Part shown: piece by piece, positions 52,357 to 64,000 of the stretch
Position numbering within the stretch: the stretch's first letter is position 1
Layout of the letters: each line of letters opens with the position of its first letter
Origin: Loripinus fragilis
Taxonomy: Eukaryota > Mollusca > Bivalvia > Lucinida > Lucinidae
DNA length: 64,000 bases
Assembly: GCA_964019695.1 (NCBI GenBank)
Contig: OZ026524.1
Span: 31,989,664-32,053,663 of the forward strand
Direction: 5' to 3'
The notes under the pieces: generated by a model
Told to the model about the DNA's origin: nothing
The model's database searches: none
Seen by the model: the letters and a program-made list of their open reading frames with translations, nothing else
Position numbers and translations under genes: made by a program

Positions 52357-55300
52357 CCTAGATTGTCTATCAATGTAGCTACACTGTCTATTAGTTTTCT
52401 TATACTGTCTGTTAGAGTAGCTACACTGTCTATTAGTGTTCATATACTGTCTGTTAGTGTAGCTAGACTGTCTATTAGTGTAGCTACACTGTCTAATAGT
52501 GTTCCTAGACTGTCTATTAGTGTAGCTAGATTGTCCATTAATATAGCTACACTGTCTATTAGTTTTCCTATACTGTCTGTTAGTGTAGCTAGACTGTCTA
52601 CTAGTGTAGCTACATTGTCTATTAGTGTTCCTAGACTGTCTATTAGTGTAGCTAGGTTGTCTATTAGTGTAGCTACACTGTCTTATAGTGTTCCTAGACT
52701 GTCTATTAGTGTAGCTAAATTGTCTGATAGTGTTCATAGACTGTCTACTAGTGTAGCTCGACTGTCTATTAGTGTAGCTACACTGTCTAATAGTGTTCCT
52801 AGAATGTCTATTAGTGTAGCTAGATTGTGTATCAATATAGCTACACTGTCTATTAGCTTTCATAGACGGTCTGTTAGTGTAGCTAGACTGTCTACTAGTG
52901 TAGCTACATTGTCTATTGATGTTCCTAGACTGTCCGTTAGTGTAGCTAGATTGTCTATCAATGTAGCTACACTGTCTTTTAATTTTCTTATACTGTCTGT
53001 AAGAGTAGCTACACTGTCTATTAGTGTTCATATACTGTCTGTTCGTGTAGCTAGACTGTCTATTAGTGTAGCTACACTGTCTAATAGTGTTCCTAGACTG
53101 TCTATTAGTGTAGCTAGATTGTCTATTAATATAGCTACACTGTCTATTAGTTTTCCTTTACTGTCTGTTAGTGTAGCTAGACTGTCTACTAGTGTAGCTA
53201 CATTGTCTATTAGTGTTCCTAGACTGTCTATTAGTGTAGCTAGACTGTCTATTAGAGTAGCTAGATTGTCTATCAATATAGCTACACTGTCTATGAGTTT
53301 TCCTATACTGTATGTTAGTGTAGCTAGACTGTCTACTAGTGTAGCTACATTGTCTATTGATGTTCCTAGACTGTCCGTTAGTGTAGCTAGATTGTCTATC
53401 AATGTAGCTAAACTGTGTATAAGTTTTCTTATACTGTCTGTTAGAGGAGCTACACTGTCTATTTGTTTTCATCGACGGTCTATTAGTTAGCTACACTGTT
53501 TATTAGAGTTCATAGACTGTCTGTTAGTGTAGCTAGACTGTCTATTAGTGTAGCTACACTGTCTAATAGCGTTCCTAGACTGTCTATTAGTGTAGCTAGA
53601 CTGTCTACTAGTGTAGCTACACTGTCTTATAGTGTTCCTAGACAGTCTATTAGTGTAGCTAGACTGTCTATTAGTGTAGCTACACTGTCAAATAGTGTTC
53701 CTAGGCTGTCTATTAGTGTGGCTAGACTGTCTATTAGAGTAGCTACACTGTCTATTAGTGTTCCTAGACTGTCTATTAGTGTAGCTACACTGTCTAATAG
53801 TGTTCCCAGACTGTCTGTTAGCGTAACTAAATTGGTTATCAATGTAGCTACACTGTCTATTTGTTTTCATAGACTGTCTATTAGAGAAGCTACATGGTCT
53901 ATAAGTGTTCATAGACTGTCTGTTAGTGTAGCTAGACTGTCTATTAATGTAGCTACACTGTCTTATAGTGTTCCTAGACTGTCTATTAGTGTAGCTAGAT
54001 TGTCTATTAGTGTAGCTACACTGTCTTATAGTGTTCCTAGACTGTCTATTAGTGTAGCTAGACAGTCTACTAGTGTAGCTGCACTGTCTTATAGTGTTCC
54101 TAGACTGTCTTTTAGTGTAGCTAGACTGTCTATTAGAGTAGCTACACTGTCTAATAGTGTTCATAGACTGTCTATTAGTGTAGCTAGATTGTCTATTAGT
54201 GTCGCTACACTATCTAATAGTGTTCCTAGACTGTCTACTAGTGTAGCTAGACTGTCTATTAGAGTAGCTACACTGTCTAATAGTGTTCCTAGACTGTCTT
54301 TTAGTGTAGCTAGATTGTCTATCAATATAGCTACACTGCCTATTAGTTTTCATAGACGGTCTGTTAGTGTAGCTAGACTGTCTACTAGTGTAGCTACATT
54401 GTCTATTGATGTTCCTAGACTGTCCGTTAGGTGAAGCTAGATTGTCTATTAATGTAGCTACACTGTCTCTTAGTTTTCTTATACTGTCTGTTAGTGTAGC
54501 TACACTGTCTATTAGTGTTTATATACTGTCTGTTAGTGTAGCTAGACTGTCTATTAGTGTAGCTACACTGTCTAATAGTGTTCCTAGACTGTCTATTAGT
54601 GTAGCTAGACTGTCTATTAGTGTAGCTACACTGTCTAATAGTGTTCCTAGACTGTCTACTAGTGTAGATAGACTGTCCTTTAGTGTAGCTACACTGTCTA
54701 ATAGTGTTCCTAGACTGTCTATTAGTGTAGCTAGATTTTGTATCAATATAGCTACACTGTCTATTAATTTTCATAGACGGTCTGTTAGTGTAGCTAGACT
54801 GTCTACTAGTGTAGCTACATTGTCTATTGATGTTCCTAGACTGTCCGTTAGTGAAGCTAGATTGTCTATCAATGTAGCTACACTGTCTTTTAATTTTCTT
54901 ATACTGTCTGTTAGAGTAGCTACACTGTCTATTAGTGTTCATATACTGTCTGTTCGTGTAGCTAGACTGTCTATTAGTGTAGCTGCACTGTCTAATAGTG
55001 TTCCTAGACTGTCTATTAGTGTAGCTAGATTGTCTATCAATATAGCTACACTGTCTATTAGTTTTCCTATACTGTCTGTTAGTGTAGCTAGACTGTCTAC
55101 TAGTGTTGCTACACTGTCTAATAGTGTTCCTAGACTGTCTATTAGTGTAGCTAGATTGTCTATTAATATAGCTACACTGTCTATTAGTTTTCCTTTACTG
55201 TCTGTTAGTGTAGCTAGACTGTCTACTAGTGTAGCTACATTGTCTAATAGTGTTCCTAGACTGTCTATTAGTGTAGCTAGATTGTCTATCAATATAGCTA

Positions 55301-55401
55301 CACTGTCTATTAGTTTTCCTATACTGTCTGTTCGTGTAGCTAGACTGTCTATTAGTGTAGCTACACTGTCTAATAGTGTTCCTAGACTGTGTATTAGTGT
55401 A
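52357..55401 (+). repeat. 3045-bp tandem duplication, copy 2
   Basis: Second copy of 49312-52356, with a few base changes such as CACTGTCTAATAGCG near 53569 and TACATGG near 53892. Its right part is also included in the 4829-bp duplication, so that one happened afterwards or shares its breakpoint. Confidence 0.88.
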
Positions 55402-58400
55402 GCTAGATTGTCTATTAATATAGCTACACTGTCTATTAGTTTTCCTTTACTGTCTGTTAGTGTAGCTAGACTGTCTACTGGTGTAGCTACATTGTCTATT
55501 AGTGTTCCCACACTGTCTTTTAGTGTAGCTAGACTGTCTATTAGAGTAGCTAGATTGTCTATCAATATAGCTACACTGTCTATGAGTTTTCCTATACTGT
55601 ATGTAAGTATAGCTAGACTGTCTTCTAGTGTAGCTACATTGTCTATTGATGTTCCTAGACTGTCCGTTAGTGTAGCTAGATTGTCTATCAATGTAGCTAA
55701 ACTGTCTATAAGTTTTCTTATACTGTCTGTTAGAGTAGCTACACTGTCTATTTGTTTTCATCGACGGTCTATTAGTTAGCTACACTGTCTATTAGAGTTC
55801 ATAGACTGTCTGTTAGTGTAGCTTGACTGTCTATTAGTGCACCTACACTGTCTAATAGTGTTCCTAGACTGTCTATTAGTGTAGCTAGACTGTCTACTAG
55901 TGTAGCTACACTATCTTATAGTGTTCCTAGACTGTCTATTAGTGTAGCTAGACTGTCTATTAGAGTAGCTACACTGTCTAATAGTGTTCCTAGACTGTCT
56001 ATTAGTGTAGCTAGACTGTCTATTAGAGTAGCTACACTGTCTAATAGTGTTCCTAGACTGTCTATTAGTGTAGCTACACTGTCTAATAGTGTTCCTAGAC
56101 TGTCTGTTAGCGTAACTAGATTGTTTATCAATGTAGCTACACTGTCTATTTGTTTTCATAGACGGTCTATTAGAGAAGCTACACTGTCTATTAGTGTTTA
56201 TAGACTGTCTGTTAGTGTAGCTACACTGTCTATTAATGTAGCTACATTGTCTTAAAGTGTTCCTAGACTGTCTATTAGTTTAGCTAATTGTCTATTAGTG
56301 TAGCTACACTGTCTTATAGTGTTCCTAGACTGTCTATTAGTGTAGCTAGACTGTCTATTAATGTAGCTACACTGTCTTTTAGTTTTCATAGACTGTCTGT
56401 TAGTGTAGCTAGACTGTCTATTAGTGTAGCTACACTGTCTTATAGTGTTCATAGACTGTCTATTAGTGTAGCTAGATTGTCTATTAGTGTATCTACACTA
56501 TCTAATAGTGTTCCTAGACTGTCTACTAGTGTAGCTAGACTGTCTATTAGAGTAGCTACACTGTCTAATAGTGTTCCTAGACTGTCTTTTAGTGTAGCTA
56601 GATTGTCTATCAATATAGCTACACTGTCTTTTAGTTTTCATAGACGGTCTGTTAGTGTAGCTAGACTGTCTACTAGTGTAGCTACATTGTCTATTGATGT
56701 TCCTAGATTGTCTATCGATATAGCTACACTGTCTTTTAATTTTCTTATACTGTCTGTTAGAGTTGCTACACTGTCTATTAGTGTTCATATACTGTCTCTT
56801 CGTGTAGCTAGACTGTCTTTTAGTGTAGCTACACTGTCTAATAGTGTTCCTAGACTGTCTGTTAGTGTAGCTAGACTGTCTACTAGTGTAGCTACATTGT
56901 CTATTAGTGTTCCTAGACTGTCTATTAGCATAGCTAGACTGTCTATTAGTGTAGCTAGATTGTCTATCAATATAGCTACACTGTCTATTAGTTTTCCTAT
57001 ACTGTATGTACTGTGTAGCTAGACTGTCTACTAGTGTAGCTAAATGGTCTATTGATGTTCCTAGACTATCCGTTAGTGTAGCTAGATTGTCTATCAATGT
57101 AGCTACACTGTCTATTAGTTTTCTTATACTGTCTGTTAGAGTAGCTATACTGTCTATTTGTTTTCATCGACGGTCTATTAGTTAGCTACACTGTCTATTA
57201 GCGTTCATAGACTGTCTGTTAGTGTAGCTAGACTGTCTATTAGTGTAGCTACACTGTCTAATAGTGTTCCTAGACTGTCTAATAGTGTAGCTAGACTGTC
57301 TACTAGTGTAGCTACACTGTCTTATAGTGTTCCTAGACTGTCTATTAGTGTAGCTAGACTGTCTATTAGTGTAGCTACACTGTCTAATAGTGTTCCTAGA
57401 CTGTCTATTAGTGTAGCTAGACTGTCTATTAGAGTAGCTACACTGTCTAATAGTGTTCCTAGACTGTCTATTAGTGTAGCTACACTGTCTAATAGTGTTC
57501 CGAGACTGTGTGGTAGCGTAACTAGATTGTTTATCAATGTAGCTACACTGTCTATTTGTTTTCATAGACTTTATATTAGAGAAGCTACACTATCTATAAG
57601 TGTTCATAGACTGTCTGTTAGTGTAGCTAGACTGTCTATTAATGTAGCTACACTGTCTTTTAGTGTTCCTAGACTGTCTATTAGTGTAGCTAGATTGTCT
57701 ATTAGTGTAGCTACACTGTCTTATAGTGTTCCTAGACTGTCTATTAGTGTAGCTAGACTGTCTATTAGTGTAGCTACACTGTCTATTAGTTTTCATAGAC
57801 TGTCTGTTAGTGTAACTAGACTGTCTATTAGTGTAGCTACACTGTCTTATAGTGTTCCTAGACTGTCTATTAGTGTAGCTAGATTGTCTATTAGTGTAGC
57901 TACACTGTCTAATAGTGTTCCTAGACTGTCTACTAGTGTAGCTAGACTGTCTATTAGAGTAGCTACACCGTGTAATAGTGTCCCTAGACTGTCTATTAGT
58001 GTAGCTAGAGTGTCTATCAATATAGCTACACTGTCTATTAGTATTTATAGACGGTCTGTTAGTGTAGCTAGACTGTCTACTAGTGTAGCTACATTGTCTA
58101 TTGATGTTCCTAGACTGTCCGTTAGTGAAGCTAGATTGTCTATCAATGTAGCTACACTGTCTATTAGTTTTCTTATACTCTCTGTTAGAGTAGTTACACT
58201 GTCTATTAGTGATCATATACTGTCTGTTAGTGTAGCTAGACTGTCTATTAGTGTAGCTACACTGTCTAATAGTGTTCCTAGACTGTCTATTAGTGTAGCT
58301 AGATTGTCCATTAATATAGCTACACTGTCTATTAGTTTTTCTATACTGTCTGTTAGTGTAGCTAGACTGTCTACTAGTGTAGCTACATTGTCTATTAGTG

Positions 58401-58818
58401 TTCCTAGACTGTCTATTAGTGTAGCTAGGTTGTCTATTAGTGTAGCTACACTGTCTTATAGTGTTCCTAGACTGTCTATTAGTGTAGCTACATTGTCTAA
58501 TAGTGTTCCTAGACTGTCTACTAGTGTAGATAGACTGTCTATTAGTGTAGCTACACTGTCTAATAGTGTTCCTAGAATGTCTATTAGTGTAGCTAGATTG
58601 TGTATCAATATAGCTACACTGTCTATTTGTTTTCATAGACGGTCTGTTAGTGTAGCTAGACTGTCTACTAGTGTAGCTACATTGTCTATTGATGTTCCTA
58701 GACTGTCCGTTAGTGTAGCTAGATTGTCTATCAATGTAGCTACACTGTCTTTTAATTTTCTTATACTGTCTGTTAGAGTAGCTACACTGTCTATTAGTGT
58801 TCATATACTGTCTGTTCG
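53990..58818 (+). repeat. 4829-bp tandem duplication, copy 1
   Basis: Followed by copy 2 at 58819-63647. The pair shares landmarks (55761 and 60590, 57167 and 61996), the fused unit reading GTATGTACTGTGTAGC (57003 and 61832), the shortened TAGCTAATTGTC unit and the GTTAGGTGAAGC insertion (54426 and 59255). Differences are sparse single bases. Confidence 0.9.
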
Positions 58819-61800
58819 TGTAGCTAGATTGTCTATTAGTGTAGCTACACTGTCTTATAGTGTTCCTAGACTGTCTATTAGTGTAGCTAGACAGTCTACT
58901 AGTGTAGCTGCACTGTCTTATAGTGTTCCTAGACTGTCTATTAGTGTAGCTAGACTGTCTATTAGAGTAGCTACACTGTCTAATAGTGTTCATAGACTGT
59001 CTATTAGTGTAGCTAGATTGTCTATTAGTGTAGCTACACTATCTAATAGTGTTCCTAGACTGTCTACTAGTGTAGCTAGACTGTCTATTAGAGTAGCTAC
59101 ACTGTCTAATAGTGTTCCTAGACTGTCTTTTAGTGTAGCTAGATTGTCTATCAATATAGCTACACTGTCTATTAGTTTTCATAGACGGTCTGTTAGTGTA
59201 GCTAGACTGTCTACTAGTGTAGCTACATTGTCTATTGATGTTCCTAGACTGTCCGTTAGGTGAAGCTAGATTGTCTATTAATGTAGCTACACTGTCTCTT
59301 AGTTTTCTTATACTGTCTGTTAGTGTAGCTACACTGTCTATTAGTGTTTATATACTGTCTGTTAGTGTAGCTAGACTGTCTATTAGTGTAGCTACACTGT
59401 CTAATAGTGTTCCTAGACTGTCTATTAGTGTAGCTAGACTGTCTATTAGTGTAGCTACACTGTCTAATAGTGTTCCTAGACTGTCTACTAGTGTAGATAG
59501 ACTGTCCTTTAGTGTAGCTACACTGTCTAATAGTGTTCCTAGACTGTCTATTAGTGTAGCTAGATTTTGTATCAATATAGCTACACTGTCTATTAATTTT
59601 CATAGACGGTCTGTTAGTGTAGCTAGACTGTCTACTAGTGTAGCTACATTGTCTATTGATGTTCCTAGACTGTCCGTTAGTGAAGCTAGATTGTCTATCA
59701 ATGTAGCTACACTGTCTTTTAATTTTCTTATACTGTCTGTTAGAGTAGCTACACTGTCTATTAGTGTTCATATACTGTCTGTTCGTGTAGCTAGACTGTC
59801 TATTAGTGTAGCTGCACTGTCTAATAGTGTTCCTAGACTGTCTATTAGTGTAGCTAGATTGTCTATCAATATAGCTACACTGTCTATTAGTTTTCCTATA
59901 CTGTCTGTTAGTGTAGCTAGACTGTCTACTAGTGTTGCTACACTGTCTAATAGTGTTCCTAGACTGTCTATTAGTGTAGCTAGATTGTCTATTAATATAG
60001 CTACACTGTCTATTAGTTTTCCTTTACTGTCTGTTAGTTTAGCTAGACTGTCTACTAGTGTAGCTACATTGTCTAATAGTGTTCCTAGACTGTCTATTAG
60101 TGTAGCTAGATTGTCTATCAATATAGCTACACTGTCTATTAGTTTTCCTATACTGTCTGTTCGTGTAGCTAGACTGTCTATTAGTGTAGCTACACTGTCT
60201 AATAGTGTTCCTAGACTGTGTATTAGTGTAGCTAGATTGTCTATTAATATAGCTACACTGTCTATTAGTTTTCCTTTACTGTCTGTTAGTGTAGCTAGAC
60301 TGTCTACTGGTGTAGCTACATTGTCTATTAGTGTTCCCACACTGTCTTTTAGTGTAGCTAGACTGTCTATTAGAGTAGCTAGATTGTCTATCAATATAGC
60401 TACACTGTCTATGAGTTTTCCTATACTGTATGTTAGTATAGCTAGACTGTCTACTAGTGTAGCTACATTGTCTATTGATGTTCCTAGACTGTCCGTTAGT
60501 GTAGCTAGATTGTCTATCAATGTAGCTAAACTGTCTATAAGTTTTCTTATACTGTCTGTTAGAGTAGCTACACTGTCTATTTGTTTTCATCGACGGTCTA
60601 TTAGTTAGCTACACTGTCTATTAGAGTTCATAGACTGTCTGTTAGTGTAGCTAGACTGTCTATTAGTGCACCTACACTGTCTAATAGTGTTCCTAGACTG
60701 TCTATTAGTGTAGCTAGACTGTCTACTAGTGTAGCTACACTATCTTATAGTGTTCCTAGACTGTCTATTAGTGTAGCTAGACTGTCTATTAGAGTAGCTA
60801 CACTGTCTAATAGTGTTCCTAGACTGTCTATTAGTGTAGCTAGACTGTCTATTAGAGTAGCTACACTGTCTAATAGTGTTCCTAGACTGTCTATTAGTGT
60901 AGCTACACTGTCTAATAGTGTTCCTAGACTGTCTGTTAGCGTAACTAGATTGTTTATCAATGTAGCTACACTGTCTATTTGTTTTCATAGACGGTCTATT
61001 AGAGAAGCTACACTGTCTATTAGTGTTCATAGACTGTCTGTTAGTGTAGCTACACTGTCTATTAATGTAGCTACATTGTCTTAAAGTGTTCCTAGACTGT
61101 CTATTAGTTTAGCTAATTGTCTATTAGTGTAGCTACACTGTCTTATAGTGTTCCTAGACTGTCTATTAGTGTAGCTAGACTGTCTATTAATGTAGCTACA
61201 CTGTCTTTTAGTTTTCATAGACTGTCTGTTAGTGTAGCTAGACTGTCTATTAGTGTAGCTACACTGTCTTATAGTGTTCATAGACTGTCTATTAGTGTAG
61301 CTAGATTGTCTATTAGTGTATCTACACTATCTAATAGTGTTCCTAGACTGTCTACTAGTGTAGCTAGACTGTCTATTAGAGTAGCTACACTGTCTAATAG
61401 TGTTCCTAGACTGTCTTTTAGTGTAGCTAGATTGTCTATCAACATAGCTACACTGTCTTTTAGTTTTCATAGACGGTCTGTTAGTGTAGCTAGACTGTCT
61501 ACTAGTGTAGCTACATTGTCTATTGATGTTCCTAGATTGTCTATCGATATAGCTACACTGTCTTTTAATTTTCTTATACTGTCTGTTAGAGTTGCTACAC
61601 TGTCTATTAGTGTTCATATACTGTCTCTTCGTGTAGCTAGACTGACTTTTAGTGTAGCTACACTGTCTAATAGTGTTCCTAGACTGTCTGTTAGTGTAGC
61701 TAGACTGTCTACTAGTGTAGCTACATTGTCTATTAGTGTTCCTAGACTGTCTATTAGCATAGCTAGACTGTCTATTAGTGTAGCTAGATTGTCTATCAAT

Positions 61801-63647
61801 ATAGCTACACTGTCTATTAGTTTTCCTATACTGTATGTACTGTGTAGCTAGACTGTCTACTAGTGTAGCTAAATGGTCTATTGATGTTCCTAGACTATCC
61901 GTTAGTGTAGCTAGATTGTCTATCAATGTAGCTACACTGTCTATTAGTTTTCTTATACTGTCTGTTAGAGTAGCTATACTGTCTATTTGTTTTCATCGAC
62001 GGTCTATTAGTTAGCTACACTGTCTATTAGCGTTCATAGACTGTCTGTTAGTGTAGCTAGACTGTCTATTAGTGTAGCTACACTGTCTAATAGTGTTCCT
62101 AGACTGTCTAATAGTGTAGCTAGACTGTCTACTAGTGTAGCTACACTGTCTTATAGTGTTCCTAGACTGTCTATTATTGTAGCTAGACTGTCTATTAGTG
62201 TAGCTACACTGTCTAATAGTGTTCCTAGACTGTCTATTAGTGTAGCTAGACTGTCTATTAGAGTAGCTACACTGTCTAATAGTGTTCCTAGACTGTCTAT
62301 TAGTGTAGCTTCACTGTCTAATAGTGTTCCGAGACTGTGTGGTAGCGTAACTAGATTGTTTATCAATGTAGCTACACTGTCTATTTGTTTTCATAGACTT
62401 TATATTAGAGAAGCTACACTATCTATAAGTGTTCATAGACTGTCTGTTAGTGTAGCTAGACTGTCTATTAATGTAGCTACACTGTCTTTTAGTGTTCCTA
62501 GACTGTCTATTAGTGTAGCTAGATTGTCTATTAGTGTAGCTACACTGTCTTATAGTGTTCCTAGACTGTCTATTAGTGTAGCTAGACTGTCTATTAGTGT
62601 AGCTACACTGTCTATTAGTTTTCATAGACTGTCTGTTAGTGTAACTAGACTGTCTATTAGTGTAGCTACACTGTCTTATAGTGTTCCTAGACTGTCTATT
62701 AGTGTAGCTAGATTGTCTATTAGTGTAGCTACACTGTCTAATAGTGTTCCTAGACTGTCTACTAGTGTAGCTAGACTGTCTATTAGAGTAGCTACACCGT
62801 GTAATAGTGTCCCTAGACTGTCTATTAGTGTAGCTAGAGTGTCTATCAATATAGCTACACTGTCTATTAGTATTTATAGACGGTCTGTTAGTGTAGCTAG
62901 ACTGTCTACTAGTGTAGCTACATTGTCTATTGATGTTCCTAGACTGTCCGTTAGTGAAGCTAGATTGTCTATCAATGTAGCTACACTGTCTATTAGTTTT
63001 CTTATACTCTCTGTTAGAGTAGTTACACTGTCTATTAGTGTTCATATACTGTCTGTTAGTGTAGCTAGACTGTCTATTAGTGTAGCTACACTGTCTAATA
63101 GTGTTCCTAGACTGTCTATTAGTGTAGCTAGATTGTCCATTAATATAGCTACACTGTCTATTAGTTTTTCTATACTGTCTGTTAGTGTAGCTAGACTGTC
63201 TACTAGTGTAGCTACATTGTCTATTAGTGTTCCTAGACTGTCTATTAGTGTAGCTAGGTTGTCTATTAGTGTAGCTACACTGTCTTATAGTGTTCCTAGA
63301 CTGTCTATTAGTGTAGCTACATTGTCTAATAGTGTTCCTAGACTGTCTACTAGTGTAGATAGACTGTCTATTAGTGTAGCTACACTGTCTAATAGTGTTC
63401 CTAGAATGTCTATTAGTGTAGCTAGATTGTGTATCAATATAGCTACACTGTCTATTTGTTTTCATAGACGGTCTGTTAGTGTAGCTAGACTGTCTACTAG
63501 TGTAGCTACATAGTCTATTGATGTTCCTAGACTGTCCGTTAGTGTAGCTAGATTGTCTATCAATGTAGCTACACTGTCTTTTAATTTTCTTATACTGTCT
63601 GTTAGAGTAGCTACACTGTCTATTAGTGTTCATATACTGTCTGTTCG
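58819..63647 (+). repeat. 4829-bp tandem duplication, copy 2
   Basis: Second copy of 53990-58818. Private changes include ACATAGTC near 63509, where the partner has ACATTGTC; this puts an extra TAG into the open forward frame. Beyond about 63650 the sequence follows the 50000 and 53045 regions again. Confidence 0.9.
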
Positions 63648-64000
63648 TGTAGCTAGACTGTCTATTAGTGTAGCTACACTGTCTAATAGTGTTCCTAGAC
63701 TGTCTATTAGTGTAGCTAGATTGTCTATTAATATAGCTACACTGTCTATTAGTTTTCCTTTACTGTCTGTTAGTGTAGCTAGACTGTCTACTAGTGTAGC
63801 TACATTGTCTATTAGTGTTCCTAGACTGTCTATTAGTGTAGCTAGACTGTCTATTAGAGTAGCTAGATTGTCTATCAATATAGCTACACTGTCTATGAGT
63901 TTTCCTATACTGTATGTTTGTGTAGCTAGACTGTCTACTAGTGTAGCTACATTGTCTATTGATGTTACTAGACTGTCCGTTAGTGTAGCTAGATTGTCTA

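Larger units (their letters stand above)
27523..64000 (+). repeat. 21-bp satellite array, right arm
   Basis: Continuation of the same array in the same orientation and register after the transposon. The first right-hand bases continue the satellite unit that the left arm breaks off in. The same A, B and C variants and the same higher-order landmarks are present. A clean stretch of the 63-bp C-A-B trimer is seen around 47613-47720. Rare slips include a short unit near 42415, a compressed unit near 46147 and a fused unit near 57007 that recurs at 61836. The array runs off the right end of the window. No gene, RNA or other interspersed element is visible in these 36 kb. Confidence 0.97.

Noticed and set aside
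51361..53490. 709-codon open forward frame of SVARLSI-type heptads (also 592 codons at 27827-29605 and many of 300-580)
   Set aside because: It follows from the stop-free frame of a 21-bp repeat. Neighbouring open frames lie in different phases, most end at the same landmark TAG, two reverse frames are open over the same DNA, starts are arbitrary ATGs, and no non-repetitive domain, signal peptide or splice structure is visible.
57590..58993. Reverse-strand open frames of NRQSSYT and IDSLATL heptads, the latter resembling a coiled-coil heptad
   Set aside because: The leucine and isoleucine spacing comes from the 7-codon period of the satellite. Both reverse frames are open at once and change phase at indels. 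The coiled-coil appearance is coincidental.
1..64000. Telomere repeat or CENP-B box
   Set aside because: No TTAGGG-type tandem hexamers. CpG-containing variants do not fit the CENP-B box consensus, as none has the required CGGG part.

Overview
The window is eukaryotic, most probably from an animal (perhaps a marine invertebrate), and is satellite DNA from end to end apart from one interruption. No protein-coding gene, rRNA or functional tRNA can be supported. The animal assignment is an inference from a tRNA-derived SINE, a terminal-inverted-repeat DNA element and long satellite arrays with higher-order structure. No lineage can be named from this sequence alone.

Layout. Positions 1-25979 and 27523-64000 are one head-to-tail array of a 21-bp, AT-rich unit. 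Both window edges lie inside it, so the array is longer than 64 kb. The unit has three main variants: A (example 722-742), B (743-763) and C (764-784). They often cycle as a 63-bp trimer. Above this lies a higher-order structure marked by a TCGACGG landmark every 0.08-3.4 kb. The most recurrent landmark spacing is 1888-1890 bp, about 90 units. Above that again are segmental duplications with offsets of 757, 1532, 2412, 2917, 3045, 4829, 9690 and 17412 bp. Several look nearly identical, as expected if the array is being remodelled by unequal exchange.

The island at 25982-27520 is a 1539-bp non-autonomous DNA transposon with 47-bp imperfect terminal inverted repeats and a TA (or TTA) target-site duplication. 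A paralogous empty site survives in the array at 14402-14403, in register at an offset of 11578 bp. Inside the element is a compound (ATC)n/minisatellite of nine units, and inside that a 205-bp SINE with Pol III A and B boxes, a CAAA-repeat tail and a 13-bp target-site duplication. The inferred order is satellite, array duplication, DNA element insertion; the SINE entered the minisatellite at an unknown time relative to the element's own insertion.

The long open frames through the array (up to 709 codons, in one forward and two reverse frames) follow from a 21-bp period (3 x 7) whose unit lacks stops in three of six frames. They change frame between blocks, are stopped at the recurring landmark and overlap on both strands, so they are not annotated as genes. 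The array could be centromeric, pericentromeric or subtelomeric. Its short dyads and higher-order structure fit a centromere-type satellite, but nothing here proves it.
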